Shown piece after piece: positions 1 to 6,298 of a DNA stretch of 8,898 nucleotides. The notes under the pieces were generated by a model, which was not told the DNA's origin, did no database searches, and was given only the letters and a program-made list of their open reading frames with translations. The DNA comes from Nitriliruptoraceae bacterium (GTDB taxonomy: Bacteria; Actinomycetota; Nitriliruptoria; Nitriliruptorales; Nitriliruptoraceae), in NCBI GenBank assembly GCA_007134165.1, contig SLLJ01000209.1:1-8898 (forward strand). The letters are read 5' to 3'. The position numbers were made by a program, and so were the translations under genes. Numbering within the stretch: the first letter of the stretch is position 1; the number at the start of each line of letters is the position of its first letter.

Positions 1-3000
1 GCGGGGGTCGTCGCCGACCCCGGCGTCGGCTCCGACCTCGCCCACACCAACAACGCGACGGTCACCGGCCAGGACGGGTCGGGCGCCGACCGCAACGCCA
101 ACGGTCCCTACGCCGACACCGACGACGCCAATGCTCGGATCGACCAGGCGGACCTCGTCATCGAGAAGACCACCGGGGACGACGCGGTCGCCGGGCGGAA
201 CCTGACCTGGACGCTCACGGTCACCAACGACGGCCCCGACACCGCGGTCGGCCCGTTCACCGTCACCGACACGCTGCCCGAGGGCGTCGACTTCGTGTCG
301 GCCACCGGCGACGGCTGGGACTGTGGGGTGCCAGACTCCGAGGGCGCGCTGACCTGCGTGCGAGCTGGCTCGGGGAACACCCTGCTCGATGGGGCGAGCT
401 TCCCGGACATCGCGGTGACGGTGGCGATCCCGGCCGACACGGCGCAGGGAACGCCGTTCACCAACCTCGCCACGGTGACCGGCCGGACCTACGACCCGGA
501 CGTCGACGATCCCCACGGGACCAACGTCGATGACTCGACGGTCACGGTATCCACCCTGGCCGACCTGGTGCTCGACAAGGCGCTGTCCGGCGAACTCGTC
601 GCTGGTGCCGACGCCACCTACACCATGAGCGTGCGCAACGACGGGCCATCCGTGGCTCGCGGTCCGATCATCGTGACCGATGTCGTCCCGGAGGGCACCA
701 CCTTCGTCAGCGCCGACGGCGACGGGTGGGACTGCAACGAGGGTGGCGGCACCATCACCTGCACGCTGGTGGACGACGCGCTCGTACCCATCGACCTCGG
801 TGTGGACGAGGTCGCCCCGCAGATCGACCTCGTCGTCGCGGTCGACCGAGCCCGTCTCGACGCCGTGGTCAACACCGCCGAGGTCGACGGCGTCAGCGTG
901 GACCCGGACCCGGACAACAACCGCGACACCGTCACGACCATCCCGCAGACCTCCGCCGACCTGGCCATCGAGAAGGCGCGCGATGGCGACATCGTCGCGG
1001 GTGAGGACGTCACCTACCGGATCACCGTGACCAACCACGGACCGTCGGATGCGGTCGGCGTCGTCGTCACCGACGAGGTCCCCGATGGCCTGTCGTTCCT
1101 TGGCGCCGCCGGGACCGGATGGGACTGCACGCAGGCCGGCGGCACCGTCACGTGCACGCTTCAGGCCACGCTGTCCGCCGCAGCGCCCGACAACGAGCGC
1201 GTGCTGGAGTTGACCTTCTCCGTCTCCTCCTCCGTCGGACTCGACGATGAGCAGATCGCCAACACCGCGCGGGTCAGCTCCGATACTCCTGATCCGATCG
1301 ACGGGAACAACGAGGACACCGACGACAGCGAGGTCGACGGCTTGGCCGACCTGTCGGTCACCAAGTCCCACGAGGCGCCGGCGCTCGCCGGCGGGGAGGT
1401 CACCTTCGACCTCGTCGTGGTGAACGGCGGACCGTCGGACGCGGCCGCTCCGGTGATCATCACCGACGTGCTCCCCGACGAAATGTCCTTCGTGGAGGCG
1501 TCCGCGGGCGGGTGGGACTGCGACGAGGACGACGGCACCGTCACGTGCACGCTGGTCGGCGCTGACGAGCAACCTGTCGCCCTGGCAGCCGGAGCGACCG
1601 CGCCCGCGCTGCAGATCATCGCGTCGATCGACCCGTCCGCGGGGCCGGCCACCCTGATCAACACCGTCTCGGTGGACAGCCCGACCAACGACCCGGTGCC
1701 GGGCAACAACACCGACACCGACGACGTCGTGGTCGGCATCGAGGCGGATCTCGCCGTGGTCAAGACCACCGTCGGGGCCGACCCGGTACGGGCGGGTGAG
1801 CGGACCAGCTTCGAGGTTCGGGTCACCAACCTCGGGCCGTCGACCGCCACCGCGGTCCGTGTGGTCGACGAACTGCCCCCGGGTGTCTCGCTCGTCACGG
1901 TCGCCGGTGAGGGTTGGGACTGCGTGCAGACCTCGGGCCTGACCCTGCGGTGCGACCGTGCCGAGTTGCTGCCCGGTACCGCATCCGCGATCAGCGTGGA
2001 GGTCGAGGTCGATCCCTCCGTCCCCGACGGGACCGTGCTGACCAATGCGGCGGTCGTGTCGTCGACGACGCCGGATCCGAACGAAGGCAACGACGAGGAC
2101 ACCAGCACCGTCGTGGTCGATGCCGAGGCGGATCTGGTCCTGACCAAGTCCGGTCCCTCGAGCGCGCCTGCCGGCAGCCAGTTCTTGTTCAGCCTCGTGC
2201 TGACCAACGATGGACCGTCCGACGCGATCGCGCCGGTACGGATCGTGGATCAACTGCCCGCAGGCCTGACCTTCGTGTCCGCCACCGGTCCGTGGGACTG
2301 CGAGGCCGGCGCGGTGACCGGCGACGGCCAGGAGTTGACCTGCCTGCTCGATGGGGGGGAGGCGTTGCTGCCCGCGGGAGCCACCGCGCCGACGCTGCAG
2401 GTGCGGGCGCTGGTCACGGGCTCGGCCGGCGAGACGCTGGTCAACGTCGCGAGCGCCGATTCCCCGACGGTGGATCCCGATCCGGATCGGGCCGAGGACG
2501 ATGCCGCGGTCGAGGTCGTCGAGTTGGCCGACCTGTCGGTGTCCAAGAGCCACGAGGGTCCGGTGCAGGTCGGTGATCGGGTGACCTTCGAGGTGCAGGT
2601 GGACAACGATGGTCCGTCGGTTGCCCGTGGCGTGCAGGTCGTGGATGTCGTGCCGGACGCGCTGCCGGTGGTGGGGGCGGCTGGTGACGGCTGGAGCTGC
2701 ACGCTCGAGGGTCAGCAGGTGACCTGTGATCTTGACGGGCCGCTGGCGTCGGGAGCTTCGGCCGATCCGATCCTGATCGAGGTGGAGGTCACGGCGCAGG
2801 CGTACCCGACGGTGGACAACACGGTGGTGGTCAGTGCCACGACGCCGGAGTCCAACGAGGACAACAACACCGACACCGACAACGTCACGGTGATGCCGGA
2901 GGCTGACCTGTCGCTCGAGAAGATCACGGTGGGGGCCGATCCGGTGCTCGCGGGTGAGGAGACCAGCTTCGAGGTGCGGGTCACCAATGCGGGTCCGTCG

Positions 3001-5013
3001 ATCGCGGCCGACGTCAGCGTCGTCGACACGCTGCCCGACGGTGTCGAGTTCGTCAGCGTGAGCGGCACCGGGTGGGACTGTGACGACTCCACGGTGCCCA
3101 CGCTGCGCTGTGAGCGTGCGCAGATGCTGCCGGGGGATGCTCCGGTGATCAGGGTGGAGGTCAGGGTGCTCGAGGAGGTCGAGTCCGGCACGGTGCTGAC
3201 CAACACGGCGGTCGTGTCGTCGACGACGCCGGATCCGAACCCCGACGACAACCAGGACACCAGCACCGTCACGGTCGATGCCGAGGCGGATCTGGTCCTG
3301 ACCAAGTCCGGTCCCGGGACGGCGCGTGCGGGCAGCGAGGTCGGCTTCGACCTCGAACTGTCCAACCACGGGCCCTCCGACGCGGCTGCGCCGATCCGGA
3401 TCGTCGATCGCTTGCCGGCCGGGATGACGTATCTGTCCGCTAGGGAGCCGTGGGATTGCCTGGCCGGAGAGGCGACCGAGGAGGGGCAGAAGGTCACCTG
3501 CCTGCTGGAGGCGGGCACCGCCCGGCTGCCCGCCGGGGCCACGGCACCGCTGCTGTCGCTGGAGGTGCTGGTGGATCCTGCGCTCGAGGCGGGTGAGGTG
3601 ACCAACCGTGCCCGAGCCGATTCCCCGACGGTCGATCCCGATCCGGATCGGGCCGAGGACGATGCTGCGGTCGAGGTCGTCGAGTTGGCCGACCTGGTGG
3701 TGGCCAAGAGCCATGCGGGTCCGGTGCAGGTCGGTGATCGGGTGACCTTCCGCGTGCAGGTGGACAACGATGGTCCGTCGGTTGCCCGTGGCGTGCAGGT
3801 CGTCGATGTCGTGCCGGATGCGCTGCCGGTGGTGGGCGCGGCTGGTGACGGATGGGCGTGCACGGTGGAGGGTCAGCAGGTGACCTGCGATCTTGACGGG
3901 CCGCTGGCCTCGGGAGCTTCGGCCAGTCCGATCCTGATCGAGGTGGAGGTCAAGGCGGCGGCGTATCCGACGGTGGACAACACCGCGGTGGTCAGTTCCA
4001 CGACGCCGGAGTCCAACGAGGACAACAACACCGACACCGACACCGTCACGGTTCCGGCGGTCGACCTCGCGATCGTGAAGTCTCACCAGGGACTCTTCGT
4101 CGTCGGCCAGCAGGGAACGTTCACCCTGGAGGTCGCCAACCTCGGTCCGGCGCCGGATCCGGGGCCGATCACGGTCGTCGACGTGCTCCCACCTGGTCTG
4201 GAGCCGCTGACCGCAACCGGAGAGGGCTGGGAGTGCGACCTCGATGCCGTGACCGTGACGTGTGTGCGCGAAGACGGCTTGGAGGATGGTGCGACCACCT
4301 CGATCGAACTCGTCGTGCTGATCGCGCCTGAGGCCGCTCCTGGGGTCGTCAACGAGGCGACGGTCGCCTCCGACGCGATGGATACCGACCCGTCCAACGA
4401 TCGCGACAGCGACGAGGTAGCGGTCATCCCGGTCTCGGTCCTGGACGCGACGAAGGAGGCGGTCGCCGAGGAGGACGGCGCACTGGTCTGGGAGATCAGG
4501 GTCACCAACCAGGGTCCCAACGTGACCAGCGAGCCGATCGTGGTCGTCGACGAGTTGGTCGACGAACTCACCCTCCGCTCGACGGCGGGTGACGGCTGGA
4601 CCTGCGAGGTGTACGGACAGGTCGTGACCTGCTCCTACCTCGACTTCCTGCCGGTCGGGGAGGAGGCCGTCCTCACCCTCGTGACGTCCGTGGACGCGCC
4701 CCCGGGCACCCGGATCACCAACGGGATCCGCGTCGCTGGCGGCAGCGAGGACATCGACGTTCTCGGCGTGGCCGATGCCGCTGGTTCCGGGTCCGACGGC
4801 GGTTCCGACGCCGGGTCCGATGGTGGGTCGCGTCCCGGGACCGGCGGTGGTTCCCATGCCGGGGACGAGATCGTCAGCGAGGCCGACGCCGTGGTGGGCC
4901 AGCTCGCCCGCACGGGCGGATCCGTCCGGTGGCTGCTGGCGATGGGTCTGGGACTGGCCGGAGTCGGAGCGGCCTTGGTCCGGCACCGCCGCAGCGGTCA
5001 CGACACCGGATGA
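1..5013 (+). CDS. Giant DUF11-repeat cell-wall-anchored surface protein (5' end missing)
   Basis: The frame is open from base 1 with no start, so the N-terminus and signal peptide lie to the left; 1670 residues are visible before TGA at 5011-5013. A GTG at 295 falls inside a repeat and is not the start. The protein is twelve consecutive DUF11-type repeats (PF01345; conserved-repeat family TIGR01451), preceded by the end of another. Typical repeat landmarks are ADLxxxK, VTNxGPS, VxDxLPxG, GxGWDC, TCxL, xTNxAxV and an Asp/Asn-rich tail such as DPDPDNN. A Gly/Ser/Asp linker follows (residues about 1595-1622), then LARTG at 1635-1639, a hydrophobic segment and a basic tail ending the protein. DUF11 domains are extracellular beta-sandwich modules of unknown biochemical role, common in long stalk-like surface proteins. 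By inference this is an exported, sortase-attached stalk or adhesin. No enzymatic domain is visible; a functional head could lie in the missing N-terminal part. No sortase gene is in the window. The family assignment is firm; the function is not. Confidence 0.95.
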   Translation, partial: AGVVADPGVGSDLAHTNNATVTGQDGSGADRNANGPYADTDDANARIDQADLVIEKTTGDDAVAGRNLTWTLTVTNDGPDTAVGPFTVTDTLPEGVDFVSATGDGWDCGVPDSEGALTCVRAGSGNTLLDGASFPDIAVTVAIPADTAQGTPFTNLATVTGRTYDPDVDDPHGTNVDDSTVTVSTLADLVLDKALSGELVAGADATYTMSVRNDGPSVARGPIIVTDVVPEGTTFVSADGDGWDCNEGGGTITCTLVDDALVPIDLGVDEVAPQIDLVVAVDRARLDAVVNTAEVDGVSVDPDPDNNRDTVTTIPQTSADLAIEKARDGDIVAGEDVTYRITVTNHGPSDAVGVVVTDEVPDGLSFLGAAGTGWDCTQAGGTVTCTLQATLSAAAPDNERVLELTFSVSSSVGLDDEQIANTARVSSDTPDPIDGNNEDTDDSEVDGLADLSVTKSHEAPALAGGEVTFDLVVVNGGPSDAAAPVIITDVLPDEMSFVEASAGGWDCDEDDGTVTCTLVGADEQPVALAAGATAPALQIIASIDPSAGPATLINTVSVDSPTNDPVPGNNTDTDDVVVGIEADLAVVKTTVGADPVRAGERTSFEVRVTNLGPSTATAVRVVDELPPGVSLVTVAGEGWDCVQTSGLTLRCDRAELLPGTASAISVEVEVDPSVPDGTVLTNAAVVSSTTPDPNEGNDEDTSTVVVDAEADLVLTKSGPSSAPAGSQFLFSLVLTNDGPSDAIAPVRIVDQLPAGLTFVSATGPWDCEAGAVTGDGQELTCLLDGGEALLPAGATAPTLQVRALVTGSAGETLVNVASADSPTVDPDPDRAEDDAAVEVVELADLSVSKSHEGPVQVGDRVTFEVQVDNDGPSVARGVQVVDVVPDALPVVGAAGDGWSCTLEGQQVTCDLDGPLASGASADPILIEVEVTAQAYPTVDNTVVVSATTPESNEDNNTDTDNVTVMPEADLSLEKITVGADPVLAGEETSFEVRVTNAGPSIAADVSVVDTLPDGVEFVSVSGTGWDCDDSTVPTLRCERAQMLPGDAPVIRVEVRVLEEVESGTVLTNTAVVSSTTPDPNPDDNQDTSTVTVDAEADLVLTKSGPGTARAGSEVGFDLELSNHGPSDAAAPIRIVDRLPAGMTYLSAREPWDCLAGEATEEGQKVTCLLEAGTARLPAGATAPLLSLEVLVDPALEAGEVTNRARADSPTVDPDPDRAEDDAAVEVVELADLVVAKSHAGPVQVGDRVTFRVQVDNDGPSVARGVQVVDVVPDALPVVGAAGDGWACTVEGQQVTCDLDGPLASGASASPILIEVEVKAAAYPTVDNTAVVSSTTPESNEDNNTDTDTVTVPAVDLAIVKSHQGLFVVGQQGTFTLEVANLGPAPDPGPITVVDVLPPGLEPLTATGEGWECDLDAVTVTCVREDGLEDGATTSIELVVLIAPEAAPGVVNEATVASDAMDTDPSNDRDSDEVAVIPVSVLDATKEAVAEEDGALVWEIRVTNQGPNVTSEPIVVVDELVDELTLRSTAGDGWTCEVYGQVVTCSYLDFLPVGEEAVLTLVTSVDAPPGTRITNGIRVAGGSEDIDVLGVADAAGSGSDGGSDAGSDGGSRPGTGGGSHAGDEIVSEADAVVGQLARTGGSVRWLLAMGLGLAGVGAALVRHRRSGHDTG
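1744..2901 (+). repeat. Three-repeat block, copy A (repeats 5-6-7)
   Basis: This 1158-bp block is followed immediately by a second block of the same length and module order. Repeat 5 pairs with 8 (both have TVGADPV and SFEVRVTN), 6 with 9 (both start ADLVLTKSGP) and 7 with 10 (both have GPVQVGDRVTF). The starts of paired repeats lie 1158, 1158 and 1161 bases apart. This indicates an in-frame tandem duplication of three domains. Confidence 0.85.
2902..4059 (+). repeat. Three-repeat block, copy B (repeats 8-9-10)
   Basis: Second copy of the tandem three-domain block. Similarity to copy A is uneven. Bases 3616-4053 match 2455-2892 without gaps, with about 32 mismatches in 438 by hand count (about 93%). 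Repeats 8 and 9 match 5 and 6 only moderately at the protein level, except for conserved stretches around the 5/6 and 8/9 junctions. Repeat 9 is one codon longer than 6, and repeat 10 is one codon shorter than 7. Confidence 0.85.
4783..4866 (+). other. Gly/Ser/Asp-rich linker of the surface protein
   Basis: About 28 residues, almost entirely Gly, Ser, Asp and Ala, with a Pro and a His, built from imperfect GSD/GGSD units. It lies between the last DUF11 repeat and the sorting signal. Flexible low-complexity spacers of this kind commonly span the cell wall in sortase-anchored proteins; that role is inferred from position and composition. Confidence 0.75.
4903..5010 (+). other. C-terminal cell-wall sorting signal, LAxTG type (LARTG)
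   Basis: LARTG is at 4903-4917. It is followed by GGSVR, a hydrophobic stretch of about 17 residues starting WLLAMGLGLAG (4930-4980), then a basic tail RHRR before the stop. This is the standard three-part sortase substrate layout. LAxTG instead of LPxTG is the motif associated with class E sortases of high-GC actinobacteria. By inference, cleavage between Thr and Gly would link the protein covalently to the wall. Confidence 0.85.
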
Positions 5014-5019
5014 TCACGG

Positions 5020-5068
5020 TGGCGGCCACGGTCGCGCGACTGAAGCGCACGTGCGACCGTGGCCGTCA
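5020..5068 (+). terminator. Long GC-rich hairpin after the surface-protein gene
   Basis: A perfect 12-bp inverted repeat (5024-5035 with 5053-5064) extends inward through G.T, C-G and G-C pairs, and outward through C-G, G.T, G-C and T-A pairs. This gives about 19 pairs around an 11-nt loop. It starts 6 nt after the TGA. No T-run follows on either strand, so it is not a classic intrinsic terminator, but tail-less hairpins of this sort are commonly proposed as terminators in high-GC actinobacteria. Being symmetric, it could also stop leftward transcription from the operon on the other strand. Confidence 0.7.
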
Positions 5069-5095
5069 ACCTGCCCGTCACGACCGGGCCGGGAC

Positions 5096-5284
5096 TCAGC
5101 GCATGGCTGCCCGAGGAACCGGGCAGCACCCCGAGTACGCGGCGACGATCGCCGCTTCGACCCGCGCGCGTTCGTGCCGAGAGGCCGCCGTCAGCCACCC
5201 GAGCGGCGACCCGTCGGGCGGACAACCGCCGTGGATGGTCACCGTGTGCCGTACGACGTCGAAGCCGGCTGCGGTTGCCGCCAT
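5096..5284 (-). CDS. Doubtful small ORF, 62 residues, unrecognised
   Basis: An ATG at 5284 (reverse strand) is preceded seven bases upstream by GGTGGA, a passable ribosome-binding site. The frame runs to TGA at 5098-5096. The peptide begins MAATAAGFDVV and contains HGGCPPDG and a CC pair near its end. It has mixed hydrophobic and charged composition and mostly G/C third positions, so it reads more like protein than the other frames here. A GTG at 5296 is an alternative start without a visible ribosome-binding site. The same frame stays open upstream without a better start, so it could be the C-terminal remnant of a decayed gene. No family was recognised. It would be downstream of, and co-directional with, the hydrolase gene. 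It may be a chance ORF in GC-rich DNA. Confidence 0.3.
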   Translation of the reverse strand: MAATAAGFDVVRHTVTIHGGCPPDGSPLGWLTAASRHERARVEAAIVAAYSGCCPVPRAAMR

Positions 5285-5416
5285 GGCCAGGTCCACCGTC
5301 GACGGGGAGCGGATCCGCAGACCGCTGAGGTGGCGTGCTCGAGCCTCTCGGGTCGGTGTGAGCGAGGTCGGGAGTCCGACCTGCGTCCCCGCTGAAGCGC
5401 CTGGCCCCTGCTCGCT

Positions 5417-5439
5417 GCCGTCGTCGGCGAGCCGACGGC
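5417..5439 (-). terminator. Weak hairpin just after the hydrolase gene
   Basis: A 7-bp stem (GCCGTCG at 5417-5423 with CGACGGC at 5433-5439) around a 9-nt loop begins 5 nt beyond the hydrolase stop, reading leftward. An overlapping 6-bp stem (5410-5415 with 5427-5432) is mutually exclusive with it. No T-run follows. Short hairpins arise often by chance at this base composition. Confidence 0.3.
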
Positions 5440-5444
5440 CCGAC

Positions 5445-6269
5445 CTACCGCCCGGACGGCACGCCGCCGAGCACCCGGTCGACGAACCCGGTGATCTCGG
5501 CGAGCACCTCGCCCCGGTTGGTCTCGTTGAGCACCTCGTGGCGCGCCTCGGGGTAGGTGACCGCGGTCAACTGCCCGGCGGGGACCAACGCCTCGACCCC
5601 GGCACGGCTCGGTCCGATGGGCACGAGTTGGTCGTCCTCGCCGTGCACCCACAGCACCGGCAGGCCCACCTCGCCGTCGGCAGCGATCCGCTCGAGGGCC
5701 GTGAGAAGCGCCTCGAGGGTCTCGCGCCGGAAGGTGCCGTGCCACACCAGCGGGTCGGTGGCGTAGGCCTCACCTACCGACGGGTCACGTGACAGCGTGG
5801 CCGGGTCGATGGGCACCTCGGGGATCTCGGGGGCGGCCAGCAGTTGCTCGGCGGCCTCCCAGCGGCCGAGCACCGGCCCGGACAGCACCAGCCCACGCAG
5901 CCCGTGGTCGGCGCCTTGGGCGTAGCGTGCGGCGATCAGGCCTCCCATCGAGTGGCCGATCATGATCACCGGCAGGCCGGGTCGCTCAGGTCGGGCTGCG
6001 GCGATCAGTGCGGCGAGATCATCGACCACGGCGTCGAGGTCGTGGATCAGCACCGGCTCGCCGGCGGAGCGGCCGTGCCCGACATGGTCGAGCCCCACCA
6101 CCGCGGCGCCGTGTGCGACGAGGTGCTCGGCGACGTGGTCGTAGCGCCCGAGGTGCTCGCCGTAGCCATGGACGAGGACCGCGAGGTAGCGCGGGGTGTT
6201 GCCGCTCCACGCGTAGGTGGCGCGCTCACCGTCGAAGCCGGGCAGGGTGTCGATCGTGGCGGTGGTCAT
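5445..6269 (-). CDS. Alpha/beta hydrolase, monoacylglycerol lipase / lysophospholipase-like
   Basis: The protein has 274 residues and belongs to the serine-hydrolase group often called Hydrolase_4 (PF12146; monoglyceride lipase / lysophospholipase). Visible landmarks are the oxyanion-hole region HGYGEHLGRY at 34-43, typical of monoacylglycerol lipases; DHVGHGRS at 61-68; the nucleophile elbow GHSMGG at 105-110 with Ser107; the likely catalytic acid Asp213 in GEDDQLVP; and His244 in ARHEVLNE. The catalytic triad is therefore complete. Residues of about 135-185 would form the lid. There is no signal peptide or membrane segment, so it is probably cytoplasmic. Expected activity is ester hydrolysis of monoacylglycerols or similar small acyl esters; the true substrate is unknown. 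The ATG at 6269 is chosen because GAGGAG sits six bases upstream; the longer frame would overlap the ATPase gene and adds a low-complexity Arg/Gly-rich stretch. It starts 29 nt after the ATPase stop, so it is probably the last gene of that operon. Confidence 0.9.
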   Translation of the reverse strand: MTTATIDTLPGFDGERATYAWSGNTPRYLAVLVHGYGEHLGRYDHVAEHLVAHGAAVVGLDHVGHGRSAGEPVLIHDLDAVVDDLAALIAAARPERPGLPVIMIGHSMGGLIAARYAQGADHGLRGLVLSGPVLGRWEAAEQLLAAPEIPEVPIDPATLSRDPSVGEAYATDPLVWHGTFRRETLEALLTALERIAADGEVGLPVLWVHGEDDQLVPIGPSRAGVEALVPAGQLTAVTYPEARHEVLNETNRGEVLAEITGFVDRVLGGVPSGR

Positions 6270-6275
6270 CAGCAG

Positions 6276-6281
6276 CTCCTC
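6276..6281 (-). promoter_or_regulatory. Ribosome-binding site of the hydrolase gene
   Basis: GAGGAG on the reverse strand lies six bases before the ATG at 6269, inside the 29-nt gap after the ATPase stop. It decides the start codon and argues against the upstream in-frame alternatives. Confidence 0.75.
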
Positions 6282-6298
6282 GGCCGGTGACCCTGAGC

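Larger units (their letters stand above)
148..4767 (+). repeat. Array of twelve DUF11 protein repeats
   Basis: Repeats were placed by the recurring ADL(x)3K opening. They begin at about 148, 559, 955, 1345, 1744, 2128, 2527, 2902, 3286, 3688, 4060 and 4435; bases 1-147 are the tail of an earlier one. Lengths are 137, 132, 130, 133, 128, 133, 125, 128, 134, 124, 125 and about 111 codons. The last repeat is the most divergent: it opens with DATK instead of ADLxxxK and has no usual Asp/Asn tail, as expected for a membrane-proximal end module. Each repeat has one Cys after GW or PW and a second 8-15 residues on. These 24 are the only cysteines in the visible protein. Boundaries are by eye and may shift by several codons relative to the true domain fold. 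Confidence 0.9.
5014..5444. other. Intergenic region between convergent genes
   Basis: This 431-bp stretch separates the rightward surface-protein gene from the leftward hydrolase gene. Both genes end here, so no promoter is expected for either. It contains the 5020-5068 hairpin, a weak hairpin at 5417-5439 and one doubtful reverse-strand ORF at 5096-5284. No RNA gene, direct repeat or insertion-sequence end was recognised. Confidence 0.6.

Noticed and set aside
1161..3863. Long reverse-strand frames opposite the DUF11 repeats (such as 1161-2207 and 2712-3863)
   Set aside because: They are Ser/Thr-rich mirror translations of the repeat coding strand and repeat with the same period, with no independent start signals or recognisable family.
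148..4767. The repetitive stretch as a CRISPR array or a non-coding satellite
   Set aside because: The period is about 370-410 bases, the frame is preserved throughout, and similarity is stronger at protein than DNA level. These are protein domain repeats.
295..5013. The surface protein starting at the GTG at 295
   Set aside because: The same frame is open to base 1 and encodes recognisable DUF11 repeat sequence upstream of 295, so the gene simply runs off the left edge.
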